62,000 nucleotides of DNA from Adiantum capillus-veneris (GCA_014529385.2 CM043945.1:153976741-154038740); one strand, 5' to 3'. Positions 35,248 to 48,107 are shown, numbered from the stretch's first letter. Notes: generated by a model from the letters alone, not told the origin. Numbers and translations: made by a program.

Positions 35248-36350
35248 TTGCAGAGAGATGCAGTGTCAATGAATGATGAATGGTTAGATGGAATGGACCT
35301 TCGCATCAAAGTACAACTCAAAAACCATAGCACACATGCTTTGGTCGATACAAGAGCTAGAGTGAATGCAGTCAGTTATTCCACTTACAAGAAAGCAACA
35401 ACTCAGTCATTGACAGCAGGAATAGTGACTATCAAAGGATGCAACAAGAACCGAACACCAACATTAGGAGTAGTCAACTTGAATGTGATAGTACATGGAT
35501 GTTCATGTCCTCATCAGTTTGTATGCTTACCACATAAACACATGAATGAGACAATGATTCTTAATATTCCTTGGATGCGGACGTACAAGGCAGTACCAGA
35601 TCAGGATACCAATCAGCTCAAGCTATCACCTAAAGGCGGACAACTCATTGTTCCAATTGCACCAAGAAAGGAGGAATGGAAAGGAAATTACCAGCAGAGC
35701 AAACCACACAATAATCAATCTTCTCCATGCTATTGACAAGAAAATCCTACAAGTAGCATGCAAGGAGTCAGGTAAATTTGGGTACCAAAAACACAGCTTA
35801 AGGACAAGACGATTCAAATCTGGGTGCCCAAAACATCATAAGCAATACCAAAGATGGTTCCACGAGTCAAAACACAACAACGAGTATCTTCAAGCAAGAA
35901 ACCTAACATGAAATGGATTTAGAAGAAAAAGGAGCACTTATCTTCTCCGCAAACTGGAAAACAAATCAAGCAATGGAGAGCTAAGCCTTAGAAACCTCAA
36001 CCACACCATTATGACCAAGACAAACCAAGATACCAATGGCGGGTAAAATCTGGACAACAGTCTTTCATGATACCAAAAGCTCAGGAATCAGCTTGCTAAA
36101 GCATCCTGATGGCACAGTCAAGCAAAGAGCACACAAGCTACAAGATTTACTCTTTGGAAGACACCATCAGCAATGCTTGACATAAGAAACCCTTGAGTTA
36201 ATCACTCAAGACCCACCTCTTGCATATCATAATGGTTTGAACTGCATTGATCTTCAAAGCATGGCAGAGCCAGCCACGGCTATGCATAGACACGATTGTT
36301 CATCCCATGCACACAGTCTTCCCGGAGTACGCCATCTAGGAGGGATGGAA
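35248..36350 (+). pseudogene. Protease-like ORF downstream of integrase
   Basis: 35248-35736 is open for 162 residues and resembles a retropepsin fold: HALVDTRARVNAVSYSTY (D-T-R-A in place of D-T-G-A), LGVVNLNVIV, then FVCLPHKHMNETMIL. The following 600 bp is broken, with IWVPKT readable twice (about 35775-35840). A second protease-like domain after integrase is unusual for Ty3/gypsy. It could instead be a fragment of another element joined here. Confidence 0.55.
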
Positions 36351-36378
36351 GAGTACTAAGTAATTAAGGGAAATGTTT

Positions 36379-36395
36379 GAAGAGGGAGGGAAAAG
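36379..36395 (+). promoter_or_regulatory. Possible polypurine tract
   Basis: gaagagggagggaaaag lies 5 nt before TGTTAG at 36401. Position and composition suit a PPT before a 3' LTR, but the following sequence does not match the 5' LTR of this element. Confidence 0.45.
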
Positions 36396-36400
36396 TTTGA

Positions 36401-37260
36401 TGTTAGTGTGTGATTTTTTTGCAAAATGACGTAATAATGCCCTTATAAATCATCACCAAGGGAAATTTAACTGATTATATCTTCCCGATGAGGGTAAATA
36501 GTGTATATACTATCAAAAAATTATGAAAAAATATATTCTTTGGTTTTTTTCATTATTTTTCCTAATATTGAGACTTGAAAATGGAGAAATCCAACAAAAA
36601 ATAATAAAGACGTGTTTTTTAGTGGATTTTCTAATTATTGCATTTTTATCGCATTTTGTTATTTTCTTTGATTTTTAATAAACAAGTCAATAATTAATAA
36701 TAAAACCTCAGATGGAAAATCTGAAGACACAATGGTGATCAGAAAGAGAAGGCGGACAAGCACAAAAAAATTCAATCAAATCGGCAGATGGAAGCGGGAC
36801 GCCTAAATTAAGCAGCCAGACCTACTTTTGCAGAATTCTTGCAGAATGAGCTACAGGAATCGGATTGGGAAATTTTTTGAATATAACATAGATTTCACGG
36901 CCTAGTAGGACTAACTGGGGAATTTGGGAAATATTGGTTCGGGAAGTCCGTGTATAGATACCCAAGGTAGAACAAAATCACCTCATTTTCATTTGTTGCT
37001 TTTGAAGAGAGAGCTTTCGACCCTCTTCGCGCGTATTTTCTGGAGTCCACAGTCCCCTGTTTTCAGCGCCGTCTCACACAAGACATGAGGGATAAGTTCT
37101 TTACTATCAATGATAATTTTTTGCGGCCGATAGCTGGTATAAACCCCTAGAAAAAACCCTAGAATCCAAGCAGTGCACAAAGACCTACTACCAAAAATCG
37201 ACCATAGCGGCCTGTCAACTCAAGCAAATCGGATGACATTTGAACTGTAGCATGCCCCAA
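36401..37260 (+). other. AT-rich region, possible LTR of a related element
   Basis: Starts TGTTAG behind a purine tract and contains ttcgcgcg and agccgtctc-type GC-richer parts near 37020-37075. I found no second copy and no PBS after it, so the LTR label is a guess. No gene. Confidence 0.35.
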
Positions 37261-38520
37261 CATAAAAGAACACTTCTATAGCAATAGTTGACCATTCGGC
37301 AAGGGTCGAGGGGGTCCCAAGTAGAAAAGCTAGGTTTCTGGCACATGCCAGAATTGGAGTCTGACTAAACAGACAACTTACCTATGAGGTCTATATACAA
37401 TGTATATGATTGGTTTAGTAAAATCAATCAAGCAAAGCACTTGAAAAGTAGAAAATAGATCGAAGGCTAGAAAGCGTCAAATTAGACATACGAGGTCAAA
37501 TTGACTCCAAATGAGACAAAATTGGATGAGTTGCTTCACGACTATATTGTGGACAAGTCCATAGCCTTAAAAGTGACTAACCAACTCAACAAGCAGTGTT
37601 GTCACAAAAATCGGTGATTTCAGTGTCGTCAAAGCACAAAGAGATGCCACCAAGACCAAATTTTACCAAATTCAATTTAGGACTTGTTTTATGTGTATAG
37701 ATTGTGTTTAGGTCAAAATTTACAAGTTTTGTAAGAAAGTATTGACTACTGTAAATAATCACAATTATTTACTTTTGCACTATTTTGTCTTGAAAATTGC
37801 ATCATCACCTCACCTATCACTTGTACACACCTATTACATGCCAAATTTCAAATATGAGCCAAAATGATCAACTATAACTTGGGAAATTTCCAAAAAACGC
37901 AAGGAAGTCCTCGCAAGCCAATTTCTGAGCTATGGGCCACATTTTCTGAGTCAAATCACCTCATATCACGTACACAGGATTTATACCATGCCTAGAACCA
38001 AGTTGTAGCAAAAAATATTTATTTTTGTAGAAAAGTTAATAATCGTGATTATTTACTTTTGACCGAAAAGGGAGAAATTTGCAACTTTGCCATCATTGAT
38101 CCAAATTATATGAGGTCCTAAACCCACTAGCCAAGTTTGAAAAAATTTGGAGCTCAAAATCTCAAAATCTCTTTAAATCTACTGTTTCAGAGACCTAAAA
38201 CCCAAATATGGCACCATTTTCACCCTGTGCATCCAAATGAGCCCATATTTCATTCAGAGTATCTATTTGGTATAAACTTCAAGCCTGTAATGCCAAATTT
38301 ACAAAAAGCTGAAAAAATTACTCAGATGTAAATAATTGCGATTATTTATTTTTGTTGCAGATTTTCATTTGGACTTCATAATTTTGTTCTTTACATGTTT
38401 TTATGCATCTATGCATTTTCAAAAATTGATTTGAACCAAATTTATCAGCATTTCAGACTGAAGGCCATTTCAGAGAAAACCTGCCAAATTTGCTTACTTT
38501 GACACTCTATTCACTCAACA
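37261..38520 (+). repeat. Second leader with about 290-bp palindromic repeat units
   Basis: The palindromic core seen in the 25.6-27.5 kb leader recurs at 37751-37772, 38035-38056 and 38328-38349, spaced 284-293 bp. Like the first leader it ends shortly before an ORF start (38527). It probably belongs to a second element of the same family. Confidence 0.7.
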
Positions 38521-38526
38521 GGAGCC

Positions 38527-40730
38527 ATGCAAGACGCGGAGAGAGCAAAGAAGAAGCTCTCGAAAAAGGAGAAGGTGCAAGATCTACTGCCATACCAATT
38601 GGACCCCGATTCAGTCAAGACTGCCAAAGAGACATACCTATCGAAGGAACAGCTTGAAGAGCATAACACCACAGTGTTCACAGGAAGATTCAAGAGGGAA
38701 GAAGGACATTAGGTAAAGCTGCAACTTCTACCAGAAGAAGTGTATGATATCGTCGCCAAGCCCGAGATCAAATAAGACAACATGAGGCTTGGTCTTAGAG
38801 AAGTTTATGGACAAGATCTGTGTGGAGTCGACCTCCAACAGGCTTATGAGATTTTATCCACGATCAAAGAAGATGGTACCGCTCAAATCTCTGACCAGCA
38901 AGGGAACAAAGTCGAAGTAGTGATAACCAAAGAGATAGTTACAGAAGCACTCAAATTGCCAACAGAGGTAATGACAATGAGGGCAAGAGATAGAAAGACA
39001 ATAGAAACTTTAACCAAGGAAACCGTTGCAGCGACATTTGCCGACCTCATCCACAAATAGGTGGAGGAACCCACAAGGTTATATCACCAGCACTTCCACT
39101 TCCTTGCCAAGAGGCTGTCGAGGTATATGACACCTAATCATGCGGCTGCCACAACCTTTACTCAAGTCCTCAAATCAACAACCAGGCAACCAAGTGACCA
39201 TGCACAGTATGTTTTGTCCACATTGAAAGGGACAAAGAAAGAAGGAAAAATAACATATTTGGGAGCACCAAAAGTTTTGACCAGGATTGAACACCATGCT
39301 ATTGGCATCAAAGACAACTTGCCACCTATCCCAGATCAGAACACTTGGATAGTGTTAGCACAACCCTCCCCTCGAGCTACAAGATCTGCCAAGAGAACAT
39401 ACAAGTCTGACGAAGAGTCTGCGGAGAGCTCGCCAGAACAGCATAGCAGTGAAAGCTCTGATAATGAGGAAAGAAGAGCACGGATTGAGGAAATGAAGAG
39501 AAAATCCATGGCAGCACACCAAGAGGAACCGATACAAAAAAAAGTCCGATTTGAAAGAGAAAAGCACTCTTACAAACGCAACCGCCAAGCACAAGGAAAG
39601 GACCCTGCAAAGTGGGTACTCATTGAGCTTAAAGGTGCAAGAACAAAGCACCATGCCAAGAAACAAGCCGAACACCCCACGGAATTACTGGAAAAGATGT
39701 ATCAAGAAGCAAAAGCTTTGAAGCTGAGAGAAGCCCAAGAAGCGGAATGAAAAGCTACAGAGGTGAAGAGACAACAAAAGCAAACAGAGGAAGCAACTGC
39801 ACAAGGAGCATCACAACATGATCAAAGTGATGTGTCTTCCCGCCCTTCTTCACGTGTTTTAGAACAGCATGACCACCCCATGTCAATCCCACCACCTTCA
39901 CCAGTGGATAAAGCCAAAGAACCTGAACCCACCAAGGAGAAAGAGCTTGAGCCCACCAAGGAGACAGATCCTGAACAAAAAGAATCAGTTGAATCTGCAC
40001 ATCAGGGAGTTGAATCTACACAAGAGCAATAAAAAGATAAAGACAAAGAGTCAAGAAGGGCAGCGAGTCCTAAACGAGAGGACAATAGAAAGTTTGAGAA
40101 ACCAAGAAAACACGAGTCCGAGGAAACACCTTCCACCTCAACACAACCAAAAAAGGTTGAGGCATCCATAACGCCTAAGGATGACAAAGCGGAAGAAGAT
40201 AAGCCACAGTCTCAAGGGCAACAACAACCAGCCACCATGACGCAACCAAAGGATACAAAAGAGACTGCAGAAACATTAAGGCAGCTAGCACAAAATGAAG
40301 GTTGTCAATCAAACAATGAAGTGGTCCTACAAGTCAACGAGTATGCCAAGAAAATGCACGACATGACTGAAAAACTTTGAACAGCCGCACTTAGCCGTAG
40401 CACAAGGGCCAAAGAATTAGGCATGGTGATGAGATGGTGATTGGCGCACTCCAAGGGGAGCTAGACGATAGATTAGCCGTCATTACGGATCTACAAAGGC
40501 AAGTGCAGGAGTTGAAAGTTGAAGCTGAATAACATCAACTAGCAAGGGATAAGCAGCAAAAAGAGATGGAAGAGCTCAGTGATCTGCTTACAAAGTTGTC
40601 AGATGCTTGCAAAGAAAAAGATGAACAACTGATAGAAGCTAAAAATGAACTTCTAACAACAACCCTGTCAGTTCAAAAAATGCAAGTACAATTAGATGTA
40701 GCAAACGCCTCCCTACAATACTCCGAGTAG
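38527..40730 (+). pseudogene. Accessory coiled-coil ORF with in-frame stops
   Basis: One reading frame from the ATG at 38527 to 40380 is interrupted only by stops (38710, 38752, 39058, 39748, 40030) and ends at 40378. After a frameshift near 40430 a heptad-like coiled coil continues (LQRQVQELKVEAE, KEMEELSDLLTKL, KEKDEQLIEAKNEL) to about 40728. The N-terminal part is Lys/Glu-rich, the middle (39061-39750) is a 229-residue open stretch, and 39763-40250 is Pro/Glu/Lys repeats. No gag, RT or host family is recognised. It resembles the extra ORF placed after the leader in some large Tat/Ogre elements. Confidence 0.5.
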
Positions 40731-40901
40731 AGAATAAATGATTAGGCAATTTTCTTGCGGCAAATCATAGAAAATCCCGTAGTGGCCTCAATCAAAGGAA
40801 TATACAAGGTCTAGAAAGCATTAGAGAAAAAGAGTTGGACTAAACAAGCACTGGGGTAAGGACTGGATAGAGTCTAGATGGGAGACAATAGTGAAGAACA
40901 T

Positions 40902-41080
40902 ATGGCACCCAAATGGCCACATGAGATGAAGGTCTTTATATGGAAGGTTTTATGCAGAGCCTTTCCAACTAGGGTTAAGGTTCTCGCCAAGGAAACTAGC
41001 TCGGATAGATGCTTGTAATGAAAAATGGCTATCAAAGACCTCCTCACCTTGTTAAGGAATGCCCGATGATTTGTGGCCTA
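40902..41080 (+). pseudogene. zf-RVT-like fragment (LINE-derived)
   Basis: A short readable string, WPHEMKVFIWKVLCRAFPT, resembles the zinc-binding reverse-transcriptase tail (FLWRLLHxRLPTR type) of plant LINEs. A possible Cys-rich stretch follows with stops. It is too short for certainty. Confidence 0.45.
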
Positions 41081-41394
41081 GCAAGGAAGGTTGAAAATGG
41101 GTTCAAAAGACTTTTAAAATAGGATGCTTCAAGAAAATTCTCTTATTGGGAGGGAAGCTGTTCAAGAGCCAATCAAGGAACTATCAAATTTTTGAGGACA
41201 CCATGAAAATTGCTAAGTTTTCATGGATAATCCAAGAAAGCCAAGGGGAAATAATCACCATTGGAAAACAGAGTAACTCTCAAGAGTGAAAGCAAGCCTC
41301 GTGCGTCGTGATGAATGATTGACAAGAATGTGCAAAAAAGAAAGAAGTCAGATGAAAGGCCAAACTAAAAGATAGGAATCGCTAATCAGGGGAT

Positions 41395-42140
41395 TCTGGT
41401 GCTTTGGTTGGTATGTATACCAAATCTAGCACTCTAACAAAAGCTCAAAATGTTCTCAAGGAGCTTCTTACTTAGAAAGTGGTCTCTTACAATGTGTTGG
41501 TTGTGGTTGCTACAAAAGGAAGTAGGAATGTCAACATCCATTAGGAAATTGGTTGTGGTTGCTACAAAAGGAAGTAGGAATGTCAACATCCATTAGGAAA
41601 TTGGCTGAGTAGTGAGGGTGAGGATAAGGCTCCACGCCACATAAACATGGCTTAAACACGCGAAGTCGAAGGACATGTTGCATCTTGAAGGCTTATGACC
41701 TTACACAAGATGTTGACATAGTTGAGAAAATTCATGATAGCATTGTTCGTTAGAGGCTATATGAGAAAGATGTGCTTGCTAGTGCTTTAGTTGATATGTA
41801 CGCCAAATGTGGTGTGGTCATGAAAGGACGGGAAGTTTTTCATGAGCTTCTTATTTAAAATGTCATCACTTGGATGTGCTGATTGCATTTGTACATGAAG
41901 ATGACAAGGTTTGAAGGATTTTGTTTTACCAACAGAGGGATACATGGACTATAAACCACGACATGGCAATGTGGAATTACATGTCTTCATACACATTGAT
42001 AAAGAGTTCTTCCTTGTACAATTGAGTATTTTTATAGTTAAAAAAGTCTCTCCAACACCAGAGGAGAAGCATAAGTCCCCCTTCAACATTGGAGGGGATA
42101 AAAGTGGTGAGCGAAGGGCACATTCCCTACGGTTTGATTA
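41395..42140 (+). pseudogene. PPR-protein fragment, degraded
   Basis: The string LVGMYTKSSTLTKAQNVLKELL near 41401 and KIHDSIV, VLASALVDMYAKCGV, then REVFHELL and NVITW at 41732-41875 are pentatricopeptide repeats of the PLS type. Several stops and a 52-bp tandem duplication (41497-41600) disrupt it. 41911-42141 may be a remnant of the C-terminal E/DYW part, but this is weak. PPR proteins act in organelle RNA processing; this copy cannot. Confidence 0.75.
41497..41600. repeat. Perfect 52-bp tandem duplication
   Basis: 41497-41548 and 41549-41600 are identical (ttggttgtggttgctac, and so on, to ttaggaaa). Identity suggests a recent duplication within the PPR pseudogene. Confidence 0.95.
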
Positions 42141-43752
42141 AATATGTGGAGAACGGTGCCAACTCCACACCATACATACGTATGGTTTTTTTCTTTTTTT
42201 TATGGGCACAAGCATCACAATGCACGAAATTCACCTCTCCATCTTTATTATAATGTGTTGATTTTCAACTCCATTCATCTTTTAATGAAAAATCTCATTT
42301 GTGATGCGAGGTCGTAGAGCTTCTGGTGAAAGCATTGAGGAGATATGCTAACAATCCATCAGCACATACTATGCCATCAGGTGAGATCCACACCATTACC
42401 ACTTTTTGAATTCTTTCCATGTGCAAAGTAAAGCAATCAAGGAAAACTAGTTTTTGTTTTTTTCATCCTTACAACACAAACTCCTATCTGCTTAATGGGA
42501 CACCCTTTTTCCAAAACTTCAAAGCCTAACCTCTCTAGGGGACACCCGTAGGCAAGGTAGGGACCTTGATCCAAGCCCAAAGGCTAATATCCAAGGTGGA
42601 TTGCAACCACGTTTGGTGTTGACAAAGGATTGCACTTGGCTATGCAACATGTAGATGAAGGCTTGTTTCCAAGGAAAAAGCACACCGCAATTGGCTCTGA
42701 CAAAGGATCACAATCGGCTATGGATCGTGATTGGTGCCAACAAAGGGGATACGCACCCTTGATCCCTATCAAGGAGCCATGGGGGGTCTCATAGTAGGTC
42801 GTAAAGCTTGCTAAGGAGAGCTTGTAAGGCCTAAAGGAATCATCACAACCGGAAACCCTAATAGTAGGCGAATGAGCAAAATCCAAAATGAAACCCATGT
42901 ACTGCATATCCTCCTAGTAGATCACATTCTCAAGCTCTGTAGAACTTACACCTTTGCCTCAGGATCATTGCTCGCCTCAGTACCATCGCTTGCAGTTCAC
43001 TACGCCACATATGTACCTTGCTTAGACCTTCAACAACTGAGCAAATGGCTGATTTAAGAGATTCTTAGAATTCTTTGAGCAAGAAATAAGGGAAGGATTT
43101 TCATTTACTTTACATGTTGAATCCAAGAGGAAACCAAAGTGAAGGCAATATATTTCCCCACAATTGTCAAGGAGGTGGAGCAACGACAAAAGCAGGCGCA
43201 AGAAGGGGCCGAGCAATACCCAAATTGCATAAGGTGCAACAACGCGAGCCCTTGTTGTAGGAGGTTCAACAACCCCTTGGCAACACAAGAGTAGTGCGTA
43301 GACTTGTTATATGGAGGATAATTTATTTATTTATTTTTTTCCCCACCTTTAGAACTTAGAGCTCAGACTGTGCATGTGCCAAAAGCTAGGACTTTTCTTT
43401 TTGTTTTTGGCCAAGAAGTCCATAAAGGAGTGGCAGAGAAAACGTGCAATTCTTCTTTGCACCTCTCACCATCCAATGGTCACCGTTTAACTTTGATTGT
43501 TGACATTTCAAGTCATTTTAAAAAAATTAAACCATATAGTTTTAAAAGTTGATTGATTGTTGATAATTTCTTTCCTTTAGACAAGGTGAAAATTCACTAT
43601 GGCCTATTCGCCCACATAAGGCTATCAAGAAGAATTTCATAATAAGAGGCTTCTTTCTGATGACAAATACAACCAGTATGAGGTTTCGTGAGGGTTCTCT
43701 GCAGAAGGGGATGAGAGTGAGGTGGGGAGAGACCTCCACTATAGGGTGCTCT

Positions 43753-43753
<1 letters not shown>
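42141..43753. other. Non-coding, degenerate short repeats at 42599-42760
   Basis: No supported gene. At 42599-42760 a unit like tttggtgttgacaaaggat recurs about three times with variation (ggctctgacaaaggat, ggtgccaacaaagggg). The remainder is unremarkable. Confidence 0.55.

Positions 43754-43783
<30 letters not shown>
43754..43783. repeat. Poly-G run, 30 nt
   Basis: Thirty consecutive G on the plus strand. Able in principle to form G-quadruplex; also a place where assembly length may be unreliable. Confidence 0.95.
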
Positions 43784-43784
<1 letters not shown>

Positions 43785-43929
43785 GCCTTGGCCAGCAAGT
43801 AGCTCTTATGCCACTCCAATAAAGCTTCAAACCCTCCTTTTTGGACTAAAGGTGCCTCAGGGGCCTGCTGCCATGTGTAGGGAACCATTTTCTTGTCAAA
43901 GACGATGATGAGGAAGTGTAGAGACCAAG

Positions 43930-44082
<153 letters not shown>

Positions 44083-44135
44083 TTCTATTATCGTCCTGGG
44101 AGGTCAAATATGACCTATGGGACCAAATGAACATG

Positions 44136-47100
44136 TCACGTGGTGTGAGTGGAGTTCATAAGTGACTCTCGATGCTCAAAAATGGCTGAAATGAGCGTCG
44201 CAATAGAGAGTCCACATCGTGGTTGGGAGAGGAAGGTATGTAGGGAGAGCTCATGGCTGAATATATGGGGAAAAGAGGACCTAATGTGGTCAAAAGCTGA
44301 GCACTCAAGTAGTGTGTGGTACTCACTCTCTCGCACTTGACGAGGGCATAAGGTGCAAAGTCGATGACACTCCTCGCCAGTGCCCCAACGTCCTGTCTCG
44401 CAGCGTAGAGAATGGGAGCTAAGACGAATGGAGGCAATGGTGCGGATCGCACTCAACGGGATGGGCTCAAGGATGTAGGAATGGGTTCGGTTACCTCGTT
44501 CCGAGAAGAAGAGAGATTTGTAGTTTGGGGCAACGTGTGTGGTGTAATGGCTGAAGCGAGAACCTCCGGATTTCTCCCAAGCCATGATACATTGGCGTTG
44601 TAAGAAGGCCTCATTAACTTGGGAGTCGATCGACGCATCCTTGACCAAGTGACATGCATCCCATCTTCCAAACCATTTCTTGATATCAAGCATCCACCCC
44701 GAACTTAGTATTTTGCTCTTGCATGTCTTTTGAACCTTTTGACTTGCTTCATATGCGATTCTAGGAAGTCGATGCAAAGGGCTACATTGTGTTTTACGCA
44801 TGTACTCCACAACCCTTTCCATGCCCAAGACCTCAATGGGAAGCGATCCGGACTCAAGAAGTAAGAGCATGTAGGGTGTTTGTGTCTTGACTTGGAGAAA
44901 GTTGGTGAGAAAACGCTTTTGGACATTCTCAAACTCTTTCCAAGTAGACTTCCCGATGCTTCCACCCCACACCTCCACTCCATAAAGAAGCACCGGTGTC
45001 ACCAATGTGTCAAAGAGGTACTTTTTGAGAGCCCAACACTTGATCTCTCCTGCATTGCACATGTTCTCAAATGCATAATAAGCCCTCTTTCCGGCTTCGA
45101 AGCGACGCATTGCACAATCCTTCCATTTATGATTGGATGGAACCTCAAGGCCAAGGTACTTGAAGTGATCTACCACTTCAAGTTTCTCATTGCTGTATAC
45201 AATGCATGGATTTTCGTCATTGAGGGTCTTTACAAGCATAACCTTGGTTTTGGATCCATTCACGATCAGTCCGCTATGTAGGCAAAAGCGTTCCAAGACA
45301 CTCATAAGCTTTTGTGCATCTTCTAAGGTATGTGCCAAGAGCACTACATCATCGGCATAAAGCAAAAGCATGATCACCGCATTTCCAATCTTAACCTCTT
45401 CTATGCCTTCTTGCTGCATAAAATCAAGAACCATGTATTCCAATTCATCAATGAGTAGCCCAAAGAGGGTTGGGGAAAGTGGGCATCCTTGTTTGACACC
45501 AATAGTGCTTGCAAAAAATTCTGAAATTCCATCTCCCATACGTAATCGACATATCACTTTTTGGTAGATGCGAAAGACTGCATGCATAAATTCTCTCGGC
45601 ACTTGAAGGCTTTGCATACGTCTCCAAAGATTTCCTCGCGGTACCATGTCAAAAGCTTTCTTGAAATCCACAAAGCAACAATACAACTTTTTTCCTTTCA
45701 ATCGAGACGCTTCCATAAGAACTCAAAGAGTGACAAGGTGATCAATAGTGCTATGATGCTTTCGAAAACCTGCTTGGCCAAGCGCACGTTTGCCATTCTT
45801 TTCAGCCCATTCACTTATCTTCATCTCCATGATACATCCAAATAACTTTGCCATCAAAGAACCAACCATTATAGTGTGATAGTTGTTCACATTGTTTACA
45901 TCTCCTCCTTTGTGCAAAGGTTTGATCCAATTTGCACTCCAATCATGAGGCATGCCATACTGAAGTGCAAGGTTAAACATATCGCATATCCAATATCGTG
46001 TTTTCTTGCTTGTCCATTTAATCATTTCAGCCTTGATACCTTGAAGGTCACCTGCCTTGCGAGTAGCAAGTTTCTCAAGCGCGCGGCATACATCTTCAAT
46101 GGTAAAGAAGGGAGACATAAATGGAAGGGAGCTACAACCCTCCATCTTATCAACATTGGGTTGCTCATAGAGGTTCTTACAATGCATATACATATCCTCA
46201 AGAGTCAAGTCACCAAAGCTCTCAACGCGCTTTCCTTTTAGATTTTGCCAAAACTTGCCACATGCATGTGCTTTCTCTTGTGCTAAAAGAAGTTGTTTTT
46301 CGACTTCCCACCTTCTCCTCTTCTTTTGAACAAGTGCTTTGTATGTGTGTGAACATTCCAAGTAAACTTCCTTGTCTTTGATTGCATCCAATCTTAGCAA
46401 GTGTTTTCGGGCTTGACTACATTCCATGTCAAACCATTTCTTCTTGGTGCTACCCTTCTTAGACCTTTTGCAAGACATGTGTTTCACCGAAAAGCATTCC
46501 TTCGCACAAGAGAAAATTACTTCTTTGAAAACTTTCCACTTGCATTCTAATGTTGGGCTCCCTTGATGCTCTATCATGCTTAACATTTGGTCCACCATAT
46601 CAGCATATATAAGTGCTCGTTTGAAGTCTAGACGTAGGTACAAATGATTCACATCATGATTGGAGGCTACATGCTCGGGCCGTTTACCACACTTGAGGTC
46701 AATACATAACATCCTATGATCCGATTCCGGATTCCATTCACCAAGTGTAAAGCTTTGTATGCATTCTAGAGTGGCTTCTGAGAACAACATATAGTCAATC
46801 ACGCTAGCACCATTGTACTTTCTACATGTAAAGTCATTGGTGCCTTGCCATAGAGATACACCATTTGCAATGAGCATTCCGGTACTATTGCACATATGTA
46901 GAAGTGACTTTCCATAGTGATCCACTTCTTTTGCATCATTAGAACTTCGATTATACATGTATGAGTCATCCACTCTTCTTGATACATGCGGCATGTCGAC
47001 TTGTTGTGTGTCGTGTTGTAACATATTTGTGCGAGCATTCATGTCTCCAAAAACAATGACTTCACCTTGATCCTTGTAATGAGCAATGTCTTCCTCTAGT

Positions 47101-47516
47101 TCAACAAAGGGCTGATCTCTATCCATATTCAAGCGAGCATAAAAGTTGGAGTCATAGTGAGGAATGTAGTAGCCGGCCACAAACATGACTTGACCATTTG
47201 GTGGGCTGATTTTCAGCCATAAGTAGCGTTTATACTTATCTTCTTTGACAATGGAAACATCTTTCAAACCCTTTTTGGTCATACATGCTACGCCTCCTTG
47301 GCCTCTTCGTTGCTTTGCATTTTTGGCCCACATCAAAGAATGTACATCGTATTTGTCAAATCCAAGAATTCGTTGCGCATCATGCTCCCATGTTTCGACA
47401 AGAAGTATCACATCGGAGTCATTGGTAAGCTCATCAATGCCAATTCCCGCATTCCATGGATACCCGTTACAATTCCAAAAGCTTATTCGCAAGCGTGAGT
47501 TGGTCTCATAGATCAT
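44136..47516 (-). pseudogene. LINE ORF2: endonuclease, reverse transcriptase, Cys/His C-terminus; one internal stop
   Basis: A single frame of 1127 codons is interrupted only by TGA at 45723-45725 (probably CGA to TGA, in the stretch before the RT motif FVDFKKAFD). The N-terminal part is an EEP-type endonuclease: WNCNG, LLVETW, FGDMNAR, SVIDYML, ESDHRML. The RT follows: GQAGFRKHHSTIDHL, KAFDMVPR, GVKQGCPLSPTLF and the catalytic YADD. Near the C-terminus LCTLCPRQV, then YHTLLEC, fits the usual LINE Cys/His motif. Function would be target-primed reverse transcription. Only one nonsense codon suggests a fairly young copy or read-through. Confidence 0.9.
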
Positions 47517-47601
47517 GTGTCCCTATTTGTTGGGTGGACTTGCATCCTCCTCAAGTGACTTTTCTTCTTGAGATGATACCTTAACCTTCTTGCTTCTTTC
47601 C

Positions 47602-47643
<42 letters not shown>

Positions 47644-47645
<2 letters not shown>

Positions 47646-48000
47646 TCCTAAACCAATCAACCTTGGCAATGAATAACTGAATGTGTATACAATGGAGGCA
47701 AGGGGTTGCTTATATAGCAATCCTAGTAAAATGACCTACCCAAGACTTTGACAAATAAGTAAAATATTAAATACCTAAAAGCCAAACTAAATAATGGGAT
47801 CACATTGGGCAGTTCACTTGAGATGCCTAAACCTTAACATTTCTCTTGTTGCTGGCAGGTGGGAGATGAAGGGCTTCGAATGAAGCTCATGTCAGAAGGG
47901 GATGGGGGGTGGGGAGCAGGCAAAGCTAAAAAAGTTCAGGGGCTTCCATCTCCTTTTTTGCATCTTTGTTTCTGCTAGTATGCAATGTTAAATGCTATTT
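47644..48000. other. Short spacer; TATA-like box on the minus strand at 47709-47717
   Basis: On the minus strand gctatataagc points towards the LINE, about 200 bp upstream of its ORF2 start. It could be a fortuitous or captured promoter. Nothing else was recognised here. Confidence 0.35.
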
Positions 48001-48055
48001 CACACACACACACACACACACACACATATTTATATGTATGTGTGTGTGTGTGTGT

Positions 48056-48107
<52 letters not shown>

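Larger units (their letters stand above)
17641..36400 (+). mobile_element. Decayed Ty3/gypsy retrotransposon, 5' LTR split by a CACTA element
   Basis: Order: 5' LTR part 1 (17641-18060), CACTA insertion (18061-25141), LTR part 2 (25142-25577), Asp-tRNA PBS (25580-25599), long leader (25600-27490), gag, protease, RT, RNase H, integrase, and a further protease-like ORF. A purine-rich stretch at 36379-36395 precedes TGTTAG at 36401. All coding parts carry stops. The sequence at 36401 does not match the 5' LTR, so the 3' end is uncertain. The Asp-type PBS is typical of plant Tat/Athila lineages. Confidence 0.75.

Noticed and set aside
36401-37260. 3' LTR of the 17.6-kb Ty3/gypsy element
   Set aside because: It follows a plausible polypurine tract and starts TGTTAG, but its sequence does not match the 5' LTR copies beyond these six bases.
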